Source: Nostoc sp. S4 (GTDB lineage Bacteria > Cyanobacteriota > Cyanobacteriia > Cyanobacteriales > Nostocaceae). Taken from it: 64,000 bases of DNA. Each line of letters starts with the position of its first letter. Within the stretch, counting starts at the first letter, position 1. Position numbers and translations under genes: made by a program. The notes beneath the pieces are model-generated. The model worked only from the letters and a program-made list of their open reading frames with translations, made no database searches and was not told the DNA's origin. The stretch is taken from positions 62,001 to 126,000 of the forward strand of contig JAQYWR010000006.1 in NCBI GenBank assembly GCA_029379225.1, read 5' to 3'. This document shows, piece by piece, positions 38,222 through 48,165 of the stretch.

Positions 38222-39182
38222 TTATACTAAAGTTACTTCCCAAGAAGTTGCGATCGCCATCAAGGAGGAAGATGAAACAGCAGCATTTATTGCAGGTGGA
38301 ACTGATTTATTGGGATTGATGAAAGATGGGGTACGAGTAGCGAATACATTAATTGATATTAATAGTTTACCCATAGCAGATATTGAATTAAAAAGTAATG
38401 GAATTCGCATCGGTGCAATTTCCCGAATGAGCGATGTAGCTTTTCATCCCCAAGTTAAACAGTGTTATCCAGTAATTAGTCAGGCTTTACTCCAAAGTGC
38501 TTCACCGCAGCTGCGAAATATGGCAACTGTGGCTGGTAATTTATTGCAACGAGTCCGTTGTGGGTACTTTCGCGACCCGGTTTTTCCCTGTAATAAACGC
38601 ATTCCAGGTATAGGTTGTGCCGCAATTACAGGCCACAATCGGATGCACGCTATTTTTGGAGCTAGCGAACATTGTATTGCTATTCATCCATCAGATTTAG
38701 CTGTAGCTTTGACTGCATTAGATGCAGTAGTTTGCATTCAAGGTGCAGAAAAAATACGGCGAATTTCAATTCATGATTTTTATTTGTTGCCAGGTGAAAC
38801 ACCAGAAAAAGAAACTTTATTAGAACCGGGAGAATTAATAGTCGCTATTGAAATTCCCGATTTTGCATATAAATCTGATTATTTAAAAGTTAGAGATAGA
38901 GCTAGTTATGAATTCGCTCTGGTTTCCGTAGCTATTGCTTTAGAAATAGAAGCAGATATTATCAAATCAGCACGCATTGCTTTCGGAGGAGTAGCGCCTA
39001 AACCTTGGCGTGGATGGGAAGTTGAAGAATTCCTCAAAGGAAAAGCAATTAATCCAACTACATTCGCAGCCGCAGCCGAACTCGCAATCAAAGAAGCGGA
39101 ACCGCAAACACACAATGAATTCAAAATTGAATTAGTCAAACGCATTTTAATCCGCGCCCTCTCAGTTGTGGCAGAAAAATGA
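38208..39182 (+). CDS. Aldehyde oxidoreductase FAD subunit with extra Fe-S segment (PaoB-like)
   Basis: 324 residues. The FAD-binding PCMH fold is visible (FIAGGTDLLGLMKDG, RNMATVAGNLLQRVRC). The insert from RVRCGYFRD through PCNKRIPGIGC to EHCIAIHPSD carries four Cys, as in PaoB/YagS, which binds an additional [4Fe-4S] cluster. This feature separates the Pao group from ordinary xanthine dehydrogenases. It is translationally coupled on both sides (14-bp and 4-bp overlaps). Confidence 0.9.
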   Translation: MQPFSYTKVTSQEVAIAIKEEDETAAFIAGGTDLLGLMKDGVRVANTLIDINSLPIADIELKSNGIRIGAISRMSDVAFHPQVKQCYPVISQALLQSASPQLRNMATVAGNLLQRVRCGYFRDPVFPCNKRIPGIGCAAITGHNRMHAIFGASEHCIAIHPSDLAVALTALDAVVCIQGAEKIRRISIHDFYLLPGETPEKETLLEPGELIVAIEIPDFAYKSDYLKVRDRASYEFALVSVAIALEIEADIIKSARIAFGGVAPKPWRGWEVEEFLKGKAINPTTFAAAAELAIKEAEPQTHNEFKIELVKRILIRALSVVAEK

Positions 39183-41371
39183 TGAATAAAATTATTGGTA
39201 AACCAGTAGATCGCGTTGATGGTAAGGTGAAAGTAACGGGACAAGCAGCATATACAGCCGATGTGCCCATAGAAAATTTGACTTATGGCGTAATTTTTCA
39301 AAGTGCGATCGCCAGTGGCAAAATTATCGAAATAGACACCTCAAAAGCCGCAGCCGTTCCTGGTGTAGTAGATATCATTACTTATGACCAAACACCATCC
39401 TTAGTTAAAGTACCATCCTTTTCTCGCCCACAAACTCAACCAAGCGAGAAAGACGACAACATCTACTACAACGGTCAACACCTGGGGATTGTAGTTGCCC
39501 AAACTTTAGAACAAGCCCAAACCGCCGCTGGTTTAGTCAAAGTTATCTTTGAAGAAGCACCGCCAACAATCACAATAACAGAGGCGGAAATATTTGAGCC
39601 AGAAACAATATATTTTGGCATGATGCCAGGTAAAATCACTAGAGGCGATATCGAAGCTGGCAAAGCACAAGCAGATATTCTCGTGGAACAAGTTTATTCC
39701 ACGCCAATGGAACATCATAATCCCCTAGAACCTTCTGGAACCATAGCGATATGGGAGGGGGATAATTTGACATTATATGAAACTACCCAAGGGGTTTCTG
39801 CAACCCAACGAAACATCGCATCTGTTTTAAATATTCCTCAACAAAATGTCCGCGTCATCTCCAAATATTTAGGCGGCGGATTTGGTTGTAAAGCATTGCT
39901 TAGGTCTCATACTATTCTCTGTGCGATCGCCGCCAAACGAGTCAAGCGACCGGTGAAAGTTGTATTAACGCGATCGCAAATGTACACTGCTTGCGGCTAC
40001 CGTTCCCAAACTCACCAGCATCTAACGCTAGGTGCAACCAAGGAAGGGAAGCTAACCTTGATCGATCACATTGGCACATCTTTAACTTCCTTGTTTGATG
40101 ACTTTGTGGAACCCGTGGGTACAGCCACAACAATGATGTACGCCTGTGACAATTTGCAAATCAAATATCGTTTGGCACGCATCAACGCTGGGACGCCAAC
40201 CTTTATGCGCGGGCCGGGAGAAGCAACAGGGATGTTTGCCCTAGAATCAGCAATGGATGAACTCGCCTTTGCCTTAAATATTGACCCCATTGAACTGAGA
40301 CTGAGAAATCATGCAGATGTCGATCCCCATACAGGATTGCCTTGGTCGAGTAAATCCCTCAAACAATGCTATCAAAAAGGAGCAGAGATTTTTGGCTGGT
40401 CAAAACGCAACCCAGTCCCTCGTTCGATGCGAGAAGGTCATTTTTTGATTGGTTGGGCAATGGCAAGTGCGACATTTCCCAGCAACTCTGGTTCAGCATC
40501 AGTGAAAGTCGAAATTTTTGCCACTGGAGAGGTAAAAGTCCAAACTGGTACTCAAGACATCGGTACAGGTACTTATACAGTAATGACTCAAGTAGCCGCT
40601 GAGGTATTAGGCTTACCAGTGCAGTTTGAACTAGGTGATAGCAATTTTCCTCAAGCCCCAATTACCGGCAATTCAATTACAGTCGGCAGTGTTTCTCCGG
40701 CAGTGCATAAAGCAGCCAGTGCCGCACGGGATAGAATAATAGAGATGGCGATCGCAGATGAAAATTCCCCTGTTTATGGGTCTCAAGTCGAAGATATTAC
40801 AGTTGAGTCAGGGCAAATATTCTTAAAACAAAACCCATCCCAGCGAGACACCTACAGCGATGTTCTGCGCCGTCAGGGGTTAGAAAGTCTAGATGTTACA
40901 GAACAAACCTCACCCAACCCAGAGAGTAAAAACTATGCCAAACACTCTTTTGGTGCCATCTTTGTAGAAGTCGCCGTTGACGAACTTTTGGGAGAAATCA
41001 AAGTCAGACGTTGCACAGGCGTTTACGATGCAGGGCGAATTCTCAACTTGAAGACAGCACACAGTCAAGTTGTTGGTGGGATTACTTGGGGAATTGGCAT
41101 GGCATTAATGGAGAAAACCGTAATGGATGCTAATCTAGGCAGAATAGTTGGTGCCAATCTTTCAGACTACTTGATTCCCGTTCATGCAGATATTCCAAAT
41201 ATGGAAGTGCAATTTGTTGAGGAACAAGATTCTTATGTGAATGCACTAGGAACTAAAAGCCTGGGAGAACTTCCTATCGTTGGCGTAGCCGCTGCCATAT
41301 CTAATGCAGTTTATCATGCCACAGGTAAACGGATTCGTGACCTGCCAATTACACTAGACAAGTTGTTGTAA
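39179..41371 (+). CDS. Aldehyde oxidoreductase molybdenum subunit (PaoC-like)
   Basis: 730 residues, the right length for PaoC/YagR. Cofactor-binding segments include GGGFGCKA, FMRGPGEATGMFALE and TGTQDIGTGTYT. The catalytic Glu lies near the C-terminus in KSLGELPIVGVAAAI. The subunit should hydroxylate aldehydes, or a related substrate, with a molybdopterin dinucleotide. No PaoD/XdhC-type maturation gene lies beside it in the window. It starts in an ATGA overlap with the FAD subunit. Confidence 0.92.
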   Translation: MMNKIIGKPVDRVDGKVKVTGQAAYTADVPIENLTYGVIFQSAIASGKIIEIDTSKAAAVPGVVDIITYDQTPSLVKVPSFSRPQTQPSEKDDNIYYNGQHLGIVVAQTLEQAQTAAGLVKVIFEEAPPTITITEAEIFEPETIYFGMMPGKITRGDIEAGKAQADILVEQVYSTPMEHHNPLEPSGTIAIWEGDNLTLYETTQGVSATQRNIASVLNIPQQNVRVISKYLGGGFGCKALLRSHTILCAIAAKRVKRPVKVVLTRSQMYTACGYRSQTHQHLTLGATKEGKLTLIDHIGTSLTSLFDDFVEPVGTATTMMYACDNLQIKYRLARINAGTPTFMRGPGEATGMFALESAMDELAFALNIDPIELRLRNHADVDPHTGLPWSSKSLKQCYQKGAEIFGWSKRNPVPRSMREGHFLIGWAMASATFPSNSGSASVKVEIFATGEVKVQTGTQDIGTGTYTVMTQVAAEVLGLPVQFELGDSNFPQAPITGNSITVGSVSPAVHKAASAARDRIIEMAIADENSPVYGSQVEDITVESGQIFLKQNPSQRDTYSDVLRRQGLESLDVTEQTSPNPESKNYAKHSFGAIFVEVAVDELLGEIKVRRCTGVYDAGRILNLKTAHSQVVGGITWGIGMALMEKTVMDANLGRIVGANLSDYLIPVHADIPNMEVQFVEEQDSYVNALGTKSLGELPIVGVAAAISNAVYHATGKRIRDLPITLDKLL

Positions 41372-41872
41372 TATCAAGTCCAGCTAATTAGTTATAATTT
41401 CCAAATATATGTAGATAAGCAATAAAAACCCCTCCCTAAGGTATTGGCAGGGTGTGCGACAGCGTGGATGGGTTATTTTTCTGCCTTACCAACTTGAAAT
41501 CTACTATAAATTCTAAAAATAAACCACCAGAAAAAATCAAGATAAGCTGTAAAAAATAATCATAATCGCTCATATCTTGTCCGGTTAAACACTTGTCATT
41601 GCGTACTCCTTTCCTACAGAACGCTACGTGAACGGAGAACCCGTAGGGTACGAAGTGAAGCAATCACAAGGCCTCTGCGTTTGAATAGGATTATTGTTAT
41701 AAAAACTTGGGTATCTTTACTGTGAATTTAGAGTCAAGAAAATACAGAGTAAATAACTATTAGTAAATAATGTGGTTTTAACTACGTTATTGAGTTGAAT
41801 TAGTAAGATAAACTTGTCGAATGAATTTCATCAAGGTACGGAATTTTATTTAGTAACAAAAAAGGATAACCA
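41372..41872. other. Intergenic region with an imperfect palindromic repeat
   Basis: About 41585-41675 is an imperfect inverted repeat with ACTTGTCATTGCG at the left and GAAGCAATCACAAG at the right, similar to dispersed REP-like elements in Nostoc genomes. The minus-strand 75-codon frame across it is rejected. The remainder is AT-rich leader for the next gene. Confidence 0.5.
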
Positions 41873-42097
41873 ATGAGTAGAGAAGTAGCCAAAGTAGTTT
41901 TATGGGAACAAAACCAAAAAGATTTTCTGAAAAAGTTTTATGATTTACAATTTGTTCCCAGAATAGGAGAGGAAATTTACTTAAAAAAGGAGAAATGGAA
42001 GGTAACTAAAGTTGAACATGATTTAGAAGTAAATGAGATTAACATCTATATAGAATTAATCAAAAAAGCGAAGCAGGATAAACCATCTAATTTATAA
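41873..42097 (+). CDS. Small hypothetical protein
   Basis: 74 residues with an AAGGAT ribosome site. The middle (FVPRIGEEIYLKKEKWKVTK) reads like a small beta-barrel seen in short bacterial hypothetical proteins; the C-terminus is Lys-rich. No function assigned. It stands alone between the pao-like operon and glcF, and a strong terminator follows 15 nt after the stop, which supports a real transcription unit. Confidence 0.65.
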   Translation: MSREVAKVVLWEQNQKDFLKKFYDLQFVPRIGEEIYLKKEKWKVTKVEHDLEVNEINIYIELIKKAKQDKPSNL

Positions 42098-42111
42098 ATA
42101 AAATTGACGAT

Positions 42112-42134
42112 AGACGCGAGAAATCGCGTCTTTG
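42112..42134 (+). terminator. Terminator with GAAA tetraloop
   Basis: 8-bp AGACGCGA / TCGCGTCT stem closed by GAAA, with T-rich ends. It follows the small gene at 41873-42097. Confidence 0.8.
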
Positions 42135-42341
42135 CACTCTATAATTTTCATCAAAAAACTTAACCTAACCGTATTTATACAGCTGTACTACTCTACAAAA
42201 AATCTATATTTATCAAGATTTTTGTGAAATGGTATCAATTTTAACGATAAGTGTTCAAGCAAACCTGATAAGACTTCTAAGACTGTATTCAAAAGTCATA
42301 TCAGATTCATATTTCTACTTATAAACGCCAGTTTTTATTTT

Positions 42342-43697
42342 TCAAACTTCCAACTTCACACCCCGAATCGAATAATCTAACAACTCCATCGGGTGAATAA
42401 CTGAAATCTTCTTCCCCTGCAACTGCAAATACTTAGTAATTTGCAAAGTACACCCCGGATTAGCAGAAGCAATTAATTCAGCACTAGTATTCAACAAATT
42501 CTGCACTTTTTGCTGACCCAATTCTTCAGAAACCTCCGGTTGCAACATATTATAAACCCCAGCGCTGCCACAACACAAAGCCGCATCTATAGGTTCTCTC
42601 AACTTCACCCCTGGAATTTGCCGCAACAACTGACGCGGTTGCACGCTAATTTTTTGTCCGTGCAATAAATGACAAGCATCTTGATAAACTAAATTCAAAG
42701 TTTTATCAGTTAACGGTGAAAGTTTCGTTGTTAATCCAACAGTTGCCAAAAACTCTTGAGCATCTTTTACCTTAGCTGCAAAATCCTTTGCCTTTTCCTG
42801 ATATTCTGGATCATCTTCTAAAATGTGACCATACTCTTTTAAAGTATGACCGCAACCAGCAGCATTAATAATTACAAAATCTACATCACTTTTAGCAAAA
42901 CTATCAATCATCTGCCTTGCTAAAGCCTTTGCCTGTTCAGTTTGTCCTTGGTGTTCGGGAAGCGCCGCACAACAACCTTGAGATTTGGGAATCACAACTT
43001 CACAACCATTCGCCGTTAAAACCCGCACCGTCGCTTCATTCACTGGAGAAAAAAACAACCGTTGCACGCATCCCAAAATCATCCCAACGCGATAGCGCTT
43101 TTCACCTTTAGCGCGAATCACAGTAGGCAAATTATCTTGAAAAGATTTGAGAGTAATTTCTGGCAGAATTGATTCCATTGCTGCCAAACGGGGAGATATT
43201 TTGTTAAGTAAACCCGTAGCCCGAACTAACTTAGCAAAACCCAACTTTTGATAAGCTAACAAAGGAACTAATAAAACCCGTAAAAGATGAGGATAGGGAA
43301 ATAGAGAAAATATTAATTGACGAAATAATTTATCTGGTAAACTGCGAGGATAATTGCGTTCAACTTGGTGACGAGTTGCCGAAATTAACTTGTCATACTG
43401 CACACCAGAAGGACAAGTAGTTACACAAGCAAGACAGCCCAAACAAGAATCAAAATGTTCTACTGTTGCCGTATTAAGAGGAATTTTACCTTCATTAATT
43501 GCATCCATTAAATAGACACGTCCTCTAGGAGAATCCATCTCCTTGCCCAACACCCGATAACTCGGACAAGTCGAGAGACAAAATCCACAATGGACACAAC
43601 TATCAATCAACTTTGGTTCAGGCGGATGATTAACATCAAACCCCTGTAAATTATTTAAACTAGCCGTTTTATTAACAGAATTTTCTGAAACTTGCAT
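42342..43697 (-). CDS. glcF: Glycolate oxidase/dehydrogenase iron-sulfur subunit
   Basis: About 451 residues from the ATG at 43697 (an upstream ATG at 43727 adds ten unlikely residues). Two [4Fe-4S] motifs, CVHCGFCLSTCPSY and CLGCLACVTTCPSG, are followed by two CCG domains (GCCAALPEHQG and ALCCGSAGVYN). In cyanobacteria GlcD-E-F oxidises glycolate from photorespiration to glyoxylate and passes electrons to quinone. It lies directly downstream of glcE in one operon. glcD is not in the window. Confidence 0.93.
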   Translation of the reverse strand: MQVSENSVNKTASLNNLQGFDVNHPPEPKLIDSCVHCGFCLSTCPSYRVLGKEMDSPRGRVYLMDAINEGKIPLNTATVEHFDSCLGCLACVTTCPSGVQYDKLISATRHQVERNYPRSLPDKLFRQLIFSLFPYPHLLRVLLVPLLAYQKLGFAKLVRATGLLNKISPRLAAMESILPEITLKSFQDNLPTVIRAKGEKRYRVGMILGCVQRLFFSPVNEATVRVLTANGCEVVIPKSQGCCAALPEHQGQTEQAKALARQMIDSFAKSDVDFVIINAAGCGHTLKEYGHILEDDPEYQEKAKDFAAKVKDAQEFLATVGLTTKLSPLTDKTLNLVYQDACHLLHGQKISVQPRQLLRQIPGVKLREPIDAALCCGSAGVYNMLQPEVSEELGQQKVQNLLNTSAELIASANPGCTLQITKYLQLQGKKISVIHPMELLDYSIRGVKLEV

Positions 43698-43777
43698 AAT
43701 TATTCTTTCTCCCCTCTTCCTTTGCATTCTTGGTGGTAGCTGATAGCAAGCCTCTATCGGTCTACGTTTTCTGCCAA

Positions 43778-45166
43778 TTAAATCCCACCTACAAACCGAC
43801 CAGGACTTAAAATATTCTTACTATCAAACTGTTCCTTAATACGACGCATCAATGGCAAACCATTGCCCGTATAACCCCAAACATCTACTTGTTCTTTAAC
43901 CGCTACTGGTGCTTCCAGAATTGTTAAAAAACCACTATAAGCTTGAGTGCGATCGCCTTCGCTGGGGCATAGCCCATCGCGCATTTGCAAAACCTGATTT
44001 TTATTTTCTAATTGTAACAAACCTAAACCACTACTAAGATGAATTAGACCTAACTCTACCTTAGATAAAATCTCTACCGCAGCAGTAGGTAACACTCCTA
44101 TTTTGCAGGTAATTACAGATTCTTGAACAGGATAATGTATTCGTTGTTGCAATCTTTGCCATAGATTAGCTTCATCGCCATCTATATAAATTGCCCCAGC
44201 CAAACCCAACTTTTGCCCTACTTCCAAAATTCGGTTCGACTGTTCCTTAACACTCTCACTAATACTTTGAAAGCGTGCAATTAAGCCCAATCCTTCACCC
44301 AAACCTAAGCTAGACACCAATTTAGTTGATAGCAAATCAGCCTGGACTGGTGTTAATGCCGAACCTCGTAGAGTATCAGCTGCTTGAGATACAGCCTTAA
44401 CTTTACCAGTCAGTACTACTGTTGCTGATGTCTCTTGTAACGGGTAAAGTCGAAAAGTTACTTGACTAATAACTCCTAATGTGCCGTAAGACCCCGTAAA
44501 CAACTTCATCAAATCATACCCGGCAACATTTTTGACTACTCTTCCCCCAGCTTTGGCAATTTCTCCGTCAGCACGTACAAAAGTAATACCTAATAACTGG
44601 TCGCGCACGCTACCATAGCGTTGTCGTAGAGAACCTGTATCACCCGTGGCGACAATACCGCCAATGGTTGCTGATTCTGGCGCTGTGGGGTCAAGCGCCA
44701 GAAATTGCCGCGATCTTGCCAAAAGTGCTTCCAGCTTTGAAAACTTCATCCCAGCTTCGACTGTGACAGTCAAATCACCCACAGCGTGTTCAATCAATCG
44801 GTTGATGCGTTCTGTACTAATTACAACATCAACGCCTTTGGCTAAACCACCCCAAGAGAGTTTACTACCACTACCACAGGGGAGGACGCGCCAGTTGTTT
44901 TTAGCAGCTGTGGCGATGACTGCGGCTAGCTGTTCTTGGGTACGGGGATACACGATACAGCTAGGAAGCTTTCCGGGAACTATAGCCTGTTGAATACGTT
45001 TTTGCTGAGCTAGTTCGATATTTTCCCAAAGGCAAACATCATTTTCTTCACCAACAATAGATGTAAGAGCAGAAGCGCAGACGCCTTGTGGCTTGTCGTT
45101 AGACATCGCTTTCATTGAGTTTATTTTTTTACGCCCTACATCTAATTTACTGGCTAAGCTGACCAA
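43778..45166 (-). CDS. glcE: Glycolate oxidase FAD-binding subunit
   Basis: About 440-462 residues; the start is uncertain between ATGs at 45166, 45115 and 45106. It has the FAD_binding_4 fold with VLPCGSGSKLSWGG, TIGGIVATGDTGSLR and KNVAGYDLMKLFTGSYGTLG. It is the smaller flavin subunit paired with GlcF downstream (80-bp gap). The C-terminal NILSPGRF motif is typical. It acts in photorespiratory glycolate oxidation. Confidence 0.92.
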   Translation of the reverse strand: MVSLASKLDVGRKKINSMKAMSNDKPQGVCASALTSIVGEENDVCLWENIELAQQKRIQQAIVPGKLPSCIVYPRTQEQLAAVIATAAKNNWRVLPCGSGSKLSWGGLAKGVDVVISTERINRLIEHAVGDLTVTVEAGMKFSKLEALLARSRQFLALDPTAPESATIGGIVATGDTGSLRQRYGSVRDQLLGITFVRADGEIAKAGGRVVKNVAGYDLMKLFTGSYGTLGVISQVTFRLYPLQETSATVVLTGKVKAVSQAADTLRGSALTPVQADLLSTKLVSSLGLGEGLGLIARFQSISESVKEQSNRILEVGQKLGLAGAIYIDGDEANLWQRLQQRIHYPVQESVITCKIGVLPTAAVEILSKVELGLIHLSSGLGLLQLENKNQVLQMRDGLCPSEGDRTQAYSGFLTILEAPVAVKEQVDVWGYTGNGLPLMRRIKEQFDSKNILSPGRFVGGI

Positions 45167-45672
45167 AAAAGTGCATTGTCATTAATAGATGGTGCCTAAT
45201 TCAGTAGTGAGTTCCCCTTCATAGGTCTTTTTATCGGCGTTGGAAGTTTAATCTCTTAGCTTGATTTAACGTGGGTTCGACGAATGCTATATTGACCTCA
45301 CCCCCAGCCCCTCTTTTAAAAGGAAACGGGAGTGAAAAGCCTAATTTTTCGTTACTCCTCCCTCTCCTTGTAGGAGAGGGAGACTGAGTGGGTGAGGTCT
45401 GTCAAATTAACGTTGATTTAAAATACAATATAGAGCGAATATCAAGTTGGTTTTATACGCAACCTCACTTTCAAAGCCAAGCATAAAGATTATTTTAGTT
45501 CTTAATTCTGACGTTTGAACAAGTCTCTGACCTCGACCGAACCGATGTCCTATTCAACAAGCTTGCTAGCGTTACACTCCTGGCTGACAAAGGATAGGAT
45601 GCTGATAAGCGCGGGAAGAGAGCGATTTGAACAACACGATAAAACGTTATCATGAATAATTGAGATTTTATA
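45167..45672. other. Intergenic region containing a palindromic element
   Basis: 506 bp. Besides the element at 45293-45402, no gene is supported; the 65-codon minus frame at 45495-45692 lacks any signal. Confidence 0.45.
45293..45402. repeat. MITE/REP-like palindromic element
   Basis: Terminal inverted repeats GACCTCACCC (45294-45303) and GGGTGAGGTC (45390-45399) enclose an internal stem rich in CCCTCTCC / GGAGAGGG. About 106 bp, noncoding. Similar GACCTCACCC elements are widely dispersed in cyanobacterial genomes (family impression, not searched). Confidence 0.7.
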
Positions 45673-47505
45673 TTATTTATAGCTAGTGTCACTTTCTACT
45701 TGTATTCTGGCAGTCATTTTTTCTAGTTCTTTGAGGTGTTGTGGATTCACAAGCCACCCCTCTTCATAGTTATATTTATCTGTACTATATTGACTGTGTT
45801 GCTCTTTTAAGGTTGCAATTTCATAATTAATTATTGATAATGCTTTCCCTTGAATAATTACTTTTTTTAGCAACTCAAACCTTGATGTTTCATCGATTTG
45901 AAGCAAGAGTTGTGAAATACAACGACTGATGATAACTTCATTGCCAAAATTAAGAATACCATTATATTCTTCATCTGGACACAGTAAAAGTTCCTCGCTG
46001 ACATCAAACAAAGCTTCCACAATTGAAGGTATGTAATCTAGAGGAATTTCTTGTTTATTTGAATTTTCTAGTTGTTCTAGAAACACCCTAGCTTGTGTTG
46101 TACCGCCTGGAAGTTTTTGTTTAGCAAGTTCTGTGAGATGGGTTTTAAATTTATCTGTGTCTCCAATCAAATCAAAGATAAGTTTTCTCGGAGTCTTAAA
46201 TAATTCACCTACTGAGAACGACAGACGAAAGTAAATAGGAAATATTTCTAAACTACACACACGTAGTTGTTCGCGCCATTCCAACTCTTGTTTCTCATCT
46301 AGATAGCTATCACCCCAAATAGATTTTAACTTAGGAAAAAGGTGCATGAGTAGATTTTTAATAGGCTGCTTATCTTCATCTTGTAGTTGAGCAATCCAGG
46401 TATTAAGTATACTTTTGAGTTCATCTACTGAAGAGTTTAACTCTCCCACAAAAACATCAGGATTTTGAGAAACTATCCGATATATTTTTGGAGAAAATAC
46501 TCGCAATGACTCAATAGCAATGAAATCAACTGGGTTTACTTCATCTTTTACTGCTGGATACGTTACTGTTAAAGTATTTATTAAACGAACAATATCGCGG
46601 TTGCTATTAATAAAGCAATCTATTCCTTGAAAGTAAATTTCAGCCCAATGAGCTTGGTTTATTTGTTGTTTTTCTGTCTCACGAAATATATTGTTAAGTT
46701 TTGCAAAAAGCAGCCTCCGAAGTGAGGTCTTCTGAGGAATAGGTAATTGAAAACTCATTTGAATAATTTTTTCTAAATCTACTTCTCCAGATATTTCTTC
46801 GGATTCAGCAATTGTTTTGATTACAACTTCTTTATCAAAAACCAAAAGATAGACAACGTCAGTAAAATTCCGCATTGCTTTGAAAATGCGAAATAGCTGC
46901 TTGATATCCTCAGCAGGCAATCGGTCGATATCGTCAATTGTTATGACTATTCGCCGCTGCTGCTGTAGTAGCTTGTCTTCCACTTCCTCTTTAAATTCCA
47001 CAGCTTCTTTATCCCTGTCGTCCAATAATGTTGCTAATGCCTTGCCAGTTTGAGCATAAGGTAGAGGAATGTCTGAAATAACGTTGGCAAAATCAGCTAA
47101 TCTTTCTTTCAAACCTTTTGACACAGATGATTTTTGAGTTAAAACGTTTTGTAATTGCTCAAAAAAGCGCCTTGTGATATTTTGGTGTCCAGACAATAGC
47201 CAAGGATTAAAAGGAACGATGATTGGTTGCTCCTCGTCTGGGTTTTGCTGAAGATAGTGAACTACAAAGTTTAATAGTGTGGATTTCCCAGAGTTCCAAG
47301 AACCGTAAACTGCAATCACAAAACCTTCAGGAGAAGTCATTTTGCAAATGCTATCTGCTAGATACTTGGCGAAACCCGCGTGTCCCAGCAGGTCTTTTTC
47401 AGGATCGACTAAGGAGCTATCTACTGATATATCTTTAATTTCCGTCTGTTGCATAAAACTGACATCCGATCGCTGCTTAGAAACAGAGTACCTCACATAT
47501 TGCAC
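45673..47505 (-). CDS. KAP-family P-loop NTPase
   Basis: Up to 610 residues; the ATG at 47454 (MQQTEIKD) is an equally good start. The Walker A motif AVYGSWNSGKSTLLNF is followed by the KAP-typical PFNPWLLSG, then Walker B ITIDDIDRLPAED and VVYLLVFDKEVV. KAP NTPases often have membrane inserts between the Walker motifs; here that region (LPYAQTGKALATLLDD) is only weakly hydrophobic. PifA, the F-plasmid T7 exclusion protein, belongs to this family, so a defence role is possible. No partner gene is adjacent. Confidence 0.88.
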   Translation of the reverse strand: MQYVRYSVSKQRSDVSFMQQTEIKDISVDSSLVDPEKDLLGHAGFAKYLADSICKMTSPEGFVIAVYGSWNSGKSTLLNFVVHYLQQNPDEEQPIIVPFNPWLLSGHQNITRRFFEQLQNVLTQKSSVSKGLKERLADFANVISDIPLPYAQTGKALATLLDDRDKEAVEFKEEVEDKLLQQQRRIVITIDDIDRLPAEDIKQLFRIFKAMRNFTDVVYLLVFDKEVVIKTIAESEEISGEVDLEKIIQMSFQLPIPQKTSLRRLLFAKLNNIFRETEKQQINQAHWAEIYFQGIDCFINSNRDIVRLINTLTVTYPAVKDEVNPVDFIAIESLRVFSPKIYRIVSQNPDVFVGELNSSVDELKSILNTWIAQLQDEDKQPIKNLLMHLFPKLKSIWGDSYLDEKQELEWREQLRVCSLEIFPIYFRLSFSVGELFKTPRKLIFDLIGDTDKFKTHLTELAKQKLPGGTTQARVFLEQLENSNKQEIPLDYIPSIVEALFDVSEELLLCPDEEYNGILNFGNEVIISRCISQLLLQIDETSRFELLKKVIIQGKALSIINYEIATLKEQHSQYSTDKYNYEEGWLVNPQHLKELEKMTARIQVESDTSYK

Positions 47506-48165
47506 ATTTTAGAATACTAATACGACTAGCAAAGAACTTTTTACCAAACCTCCACTAACGTTAGAAATCCAATATGCAAATTTGATATCCATGTTTTACA
47601 CTTCTTGTATGTGATGTGAGGCTCTCAGTTATCTATTAGAGTTTAAAGATGCTACTGATAAAAAATCAGGCGTTGCTGAGTGGAAATATGAATTTGCCTC
47701 ACGCAGAGGCGCAGAGTCGCAGAGAGTAAGAGTTGAGAAGAGTTGATTTTTGCATTTCATATTCAAATTCAGCAACGCCAAAAATCAGATTGCTGATTCA
47801 GAGAATTTTAGATTTCTTAAGTAATAACAATTCAGAAACTCTCTCATATATCATTGCAACGTGCAAATTTCAGCAAAAAAGTAGTAGATTAGTGAAATTT
47901 ACTAATCTACTACAGGTAGAGTTAGGAAACAATTTTATATTTAAAATATTTTTGATTGGTAAAGATTATAAATTAAAGAACTAATATTTGAATAAGCTAA
48001 ATATACTTAAAAATATTTAAAGTGTTATTTATTAATTTAAATTTCACAATAAAATTGCGATTATGAGATTAAATTTCTCTTAGTAGGATTAACTTTTAGA
48101 GAAAGGTAGCAGATGGGTATAAATTACCCCACTGCTACAAAAAACGGAGGTATAAACTTGATTAC
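47506..48165. other. 660-bp intergenic region
   Basis: Contains a MITE-like palindromic element (47655-47790). The rest is AT-rich with an 83-codon frame (47733-47984) that partly overlaps the element and is rejected. No RNA seen. Confidence 0.45.
47655..47790. repeat. MITE-like element with GGCGTTGCTGA inverted ends
   Basis: GGCGTTGCTGA (47669-47679) and TCAGCAACGCC (47769-47779) are perfect inverted repeats. Complementarity continues imperfectly into AATATGAATTTG / CAAATTTGAATATG-like flanks. The centre has a CGCAGAGGCGCAGAG repeat that resembles the one encoding the menI tail. Confidence 0.7.

Noticed and set aside
37673-41371. Naming the molybdenum operon xanthine dehydrogenase
   Set aside because: The four-Cys insert in the FAD subunit and the three-gene layout match the PaoABC group; no purine genes are adjacent.
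41436-41663. 75-codon minus-strand frame
   Set aside because: Runs through the REP-like palindrome and shows no domain.
47733-47984. 83-codon plus-strand frame
   Set aside because: Starts inside the MITE-like element; low-complexity AT-rich remainder.
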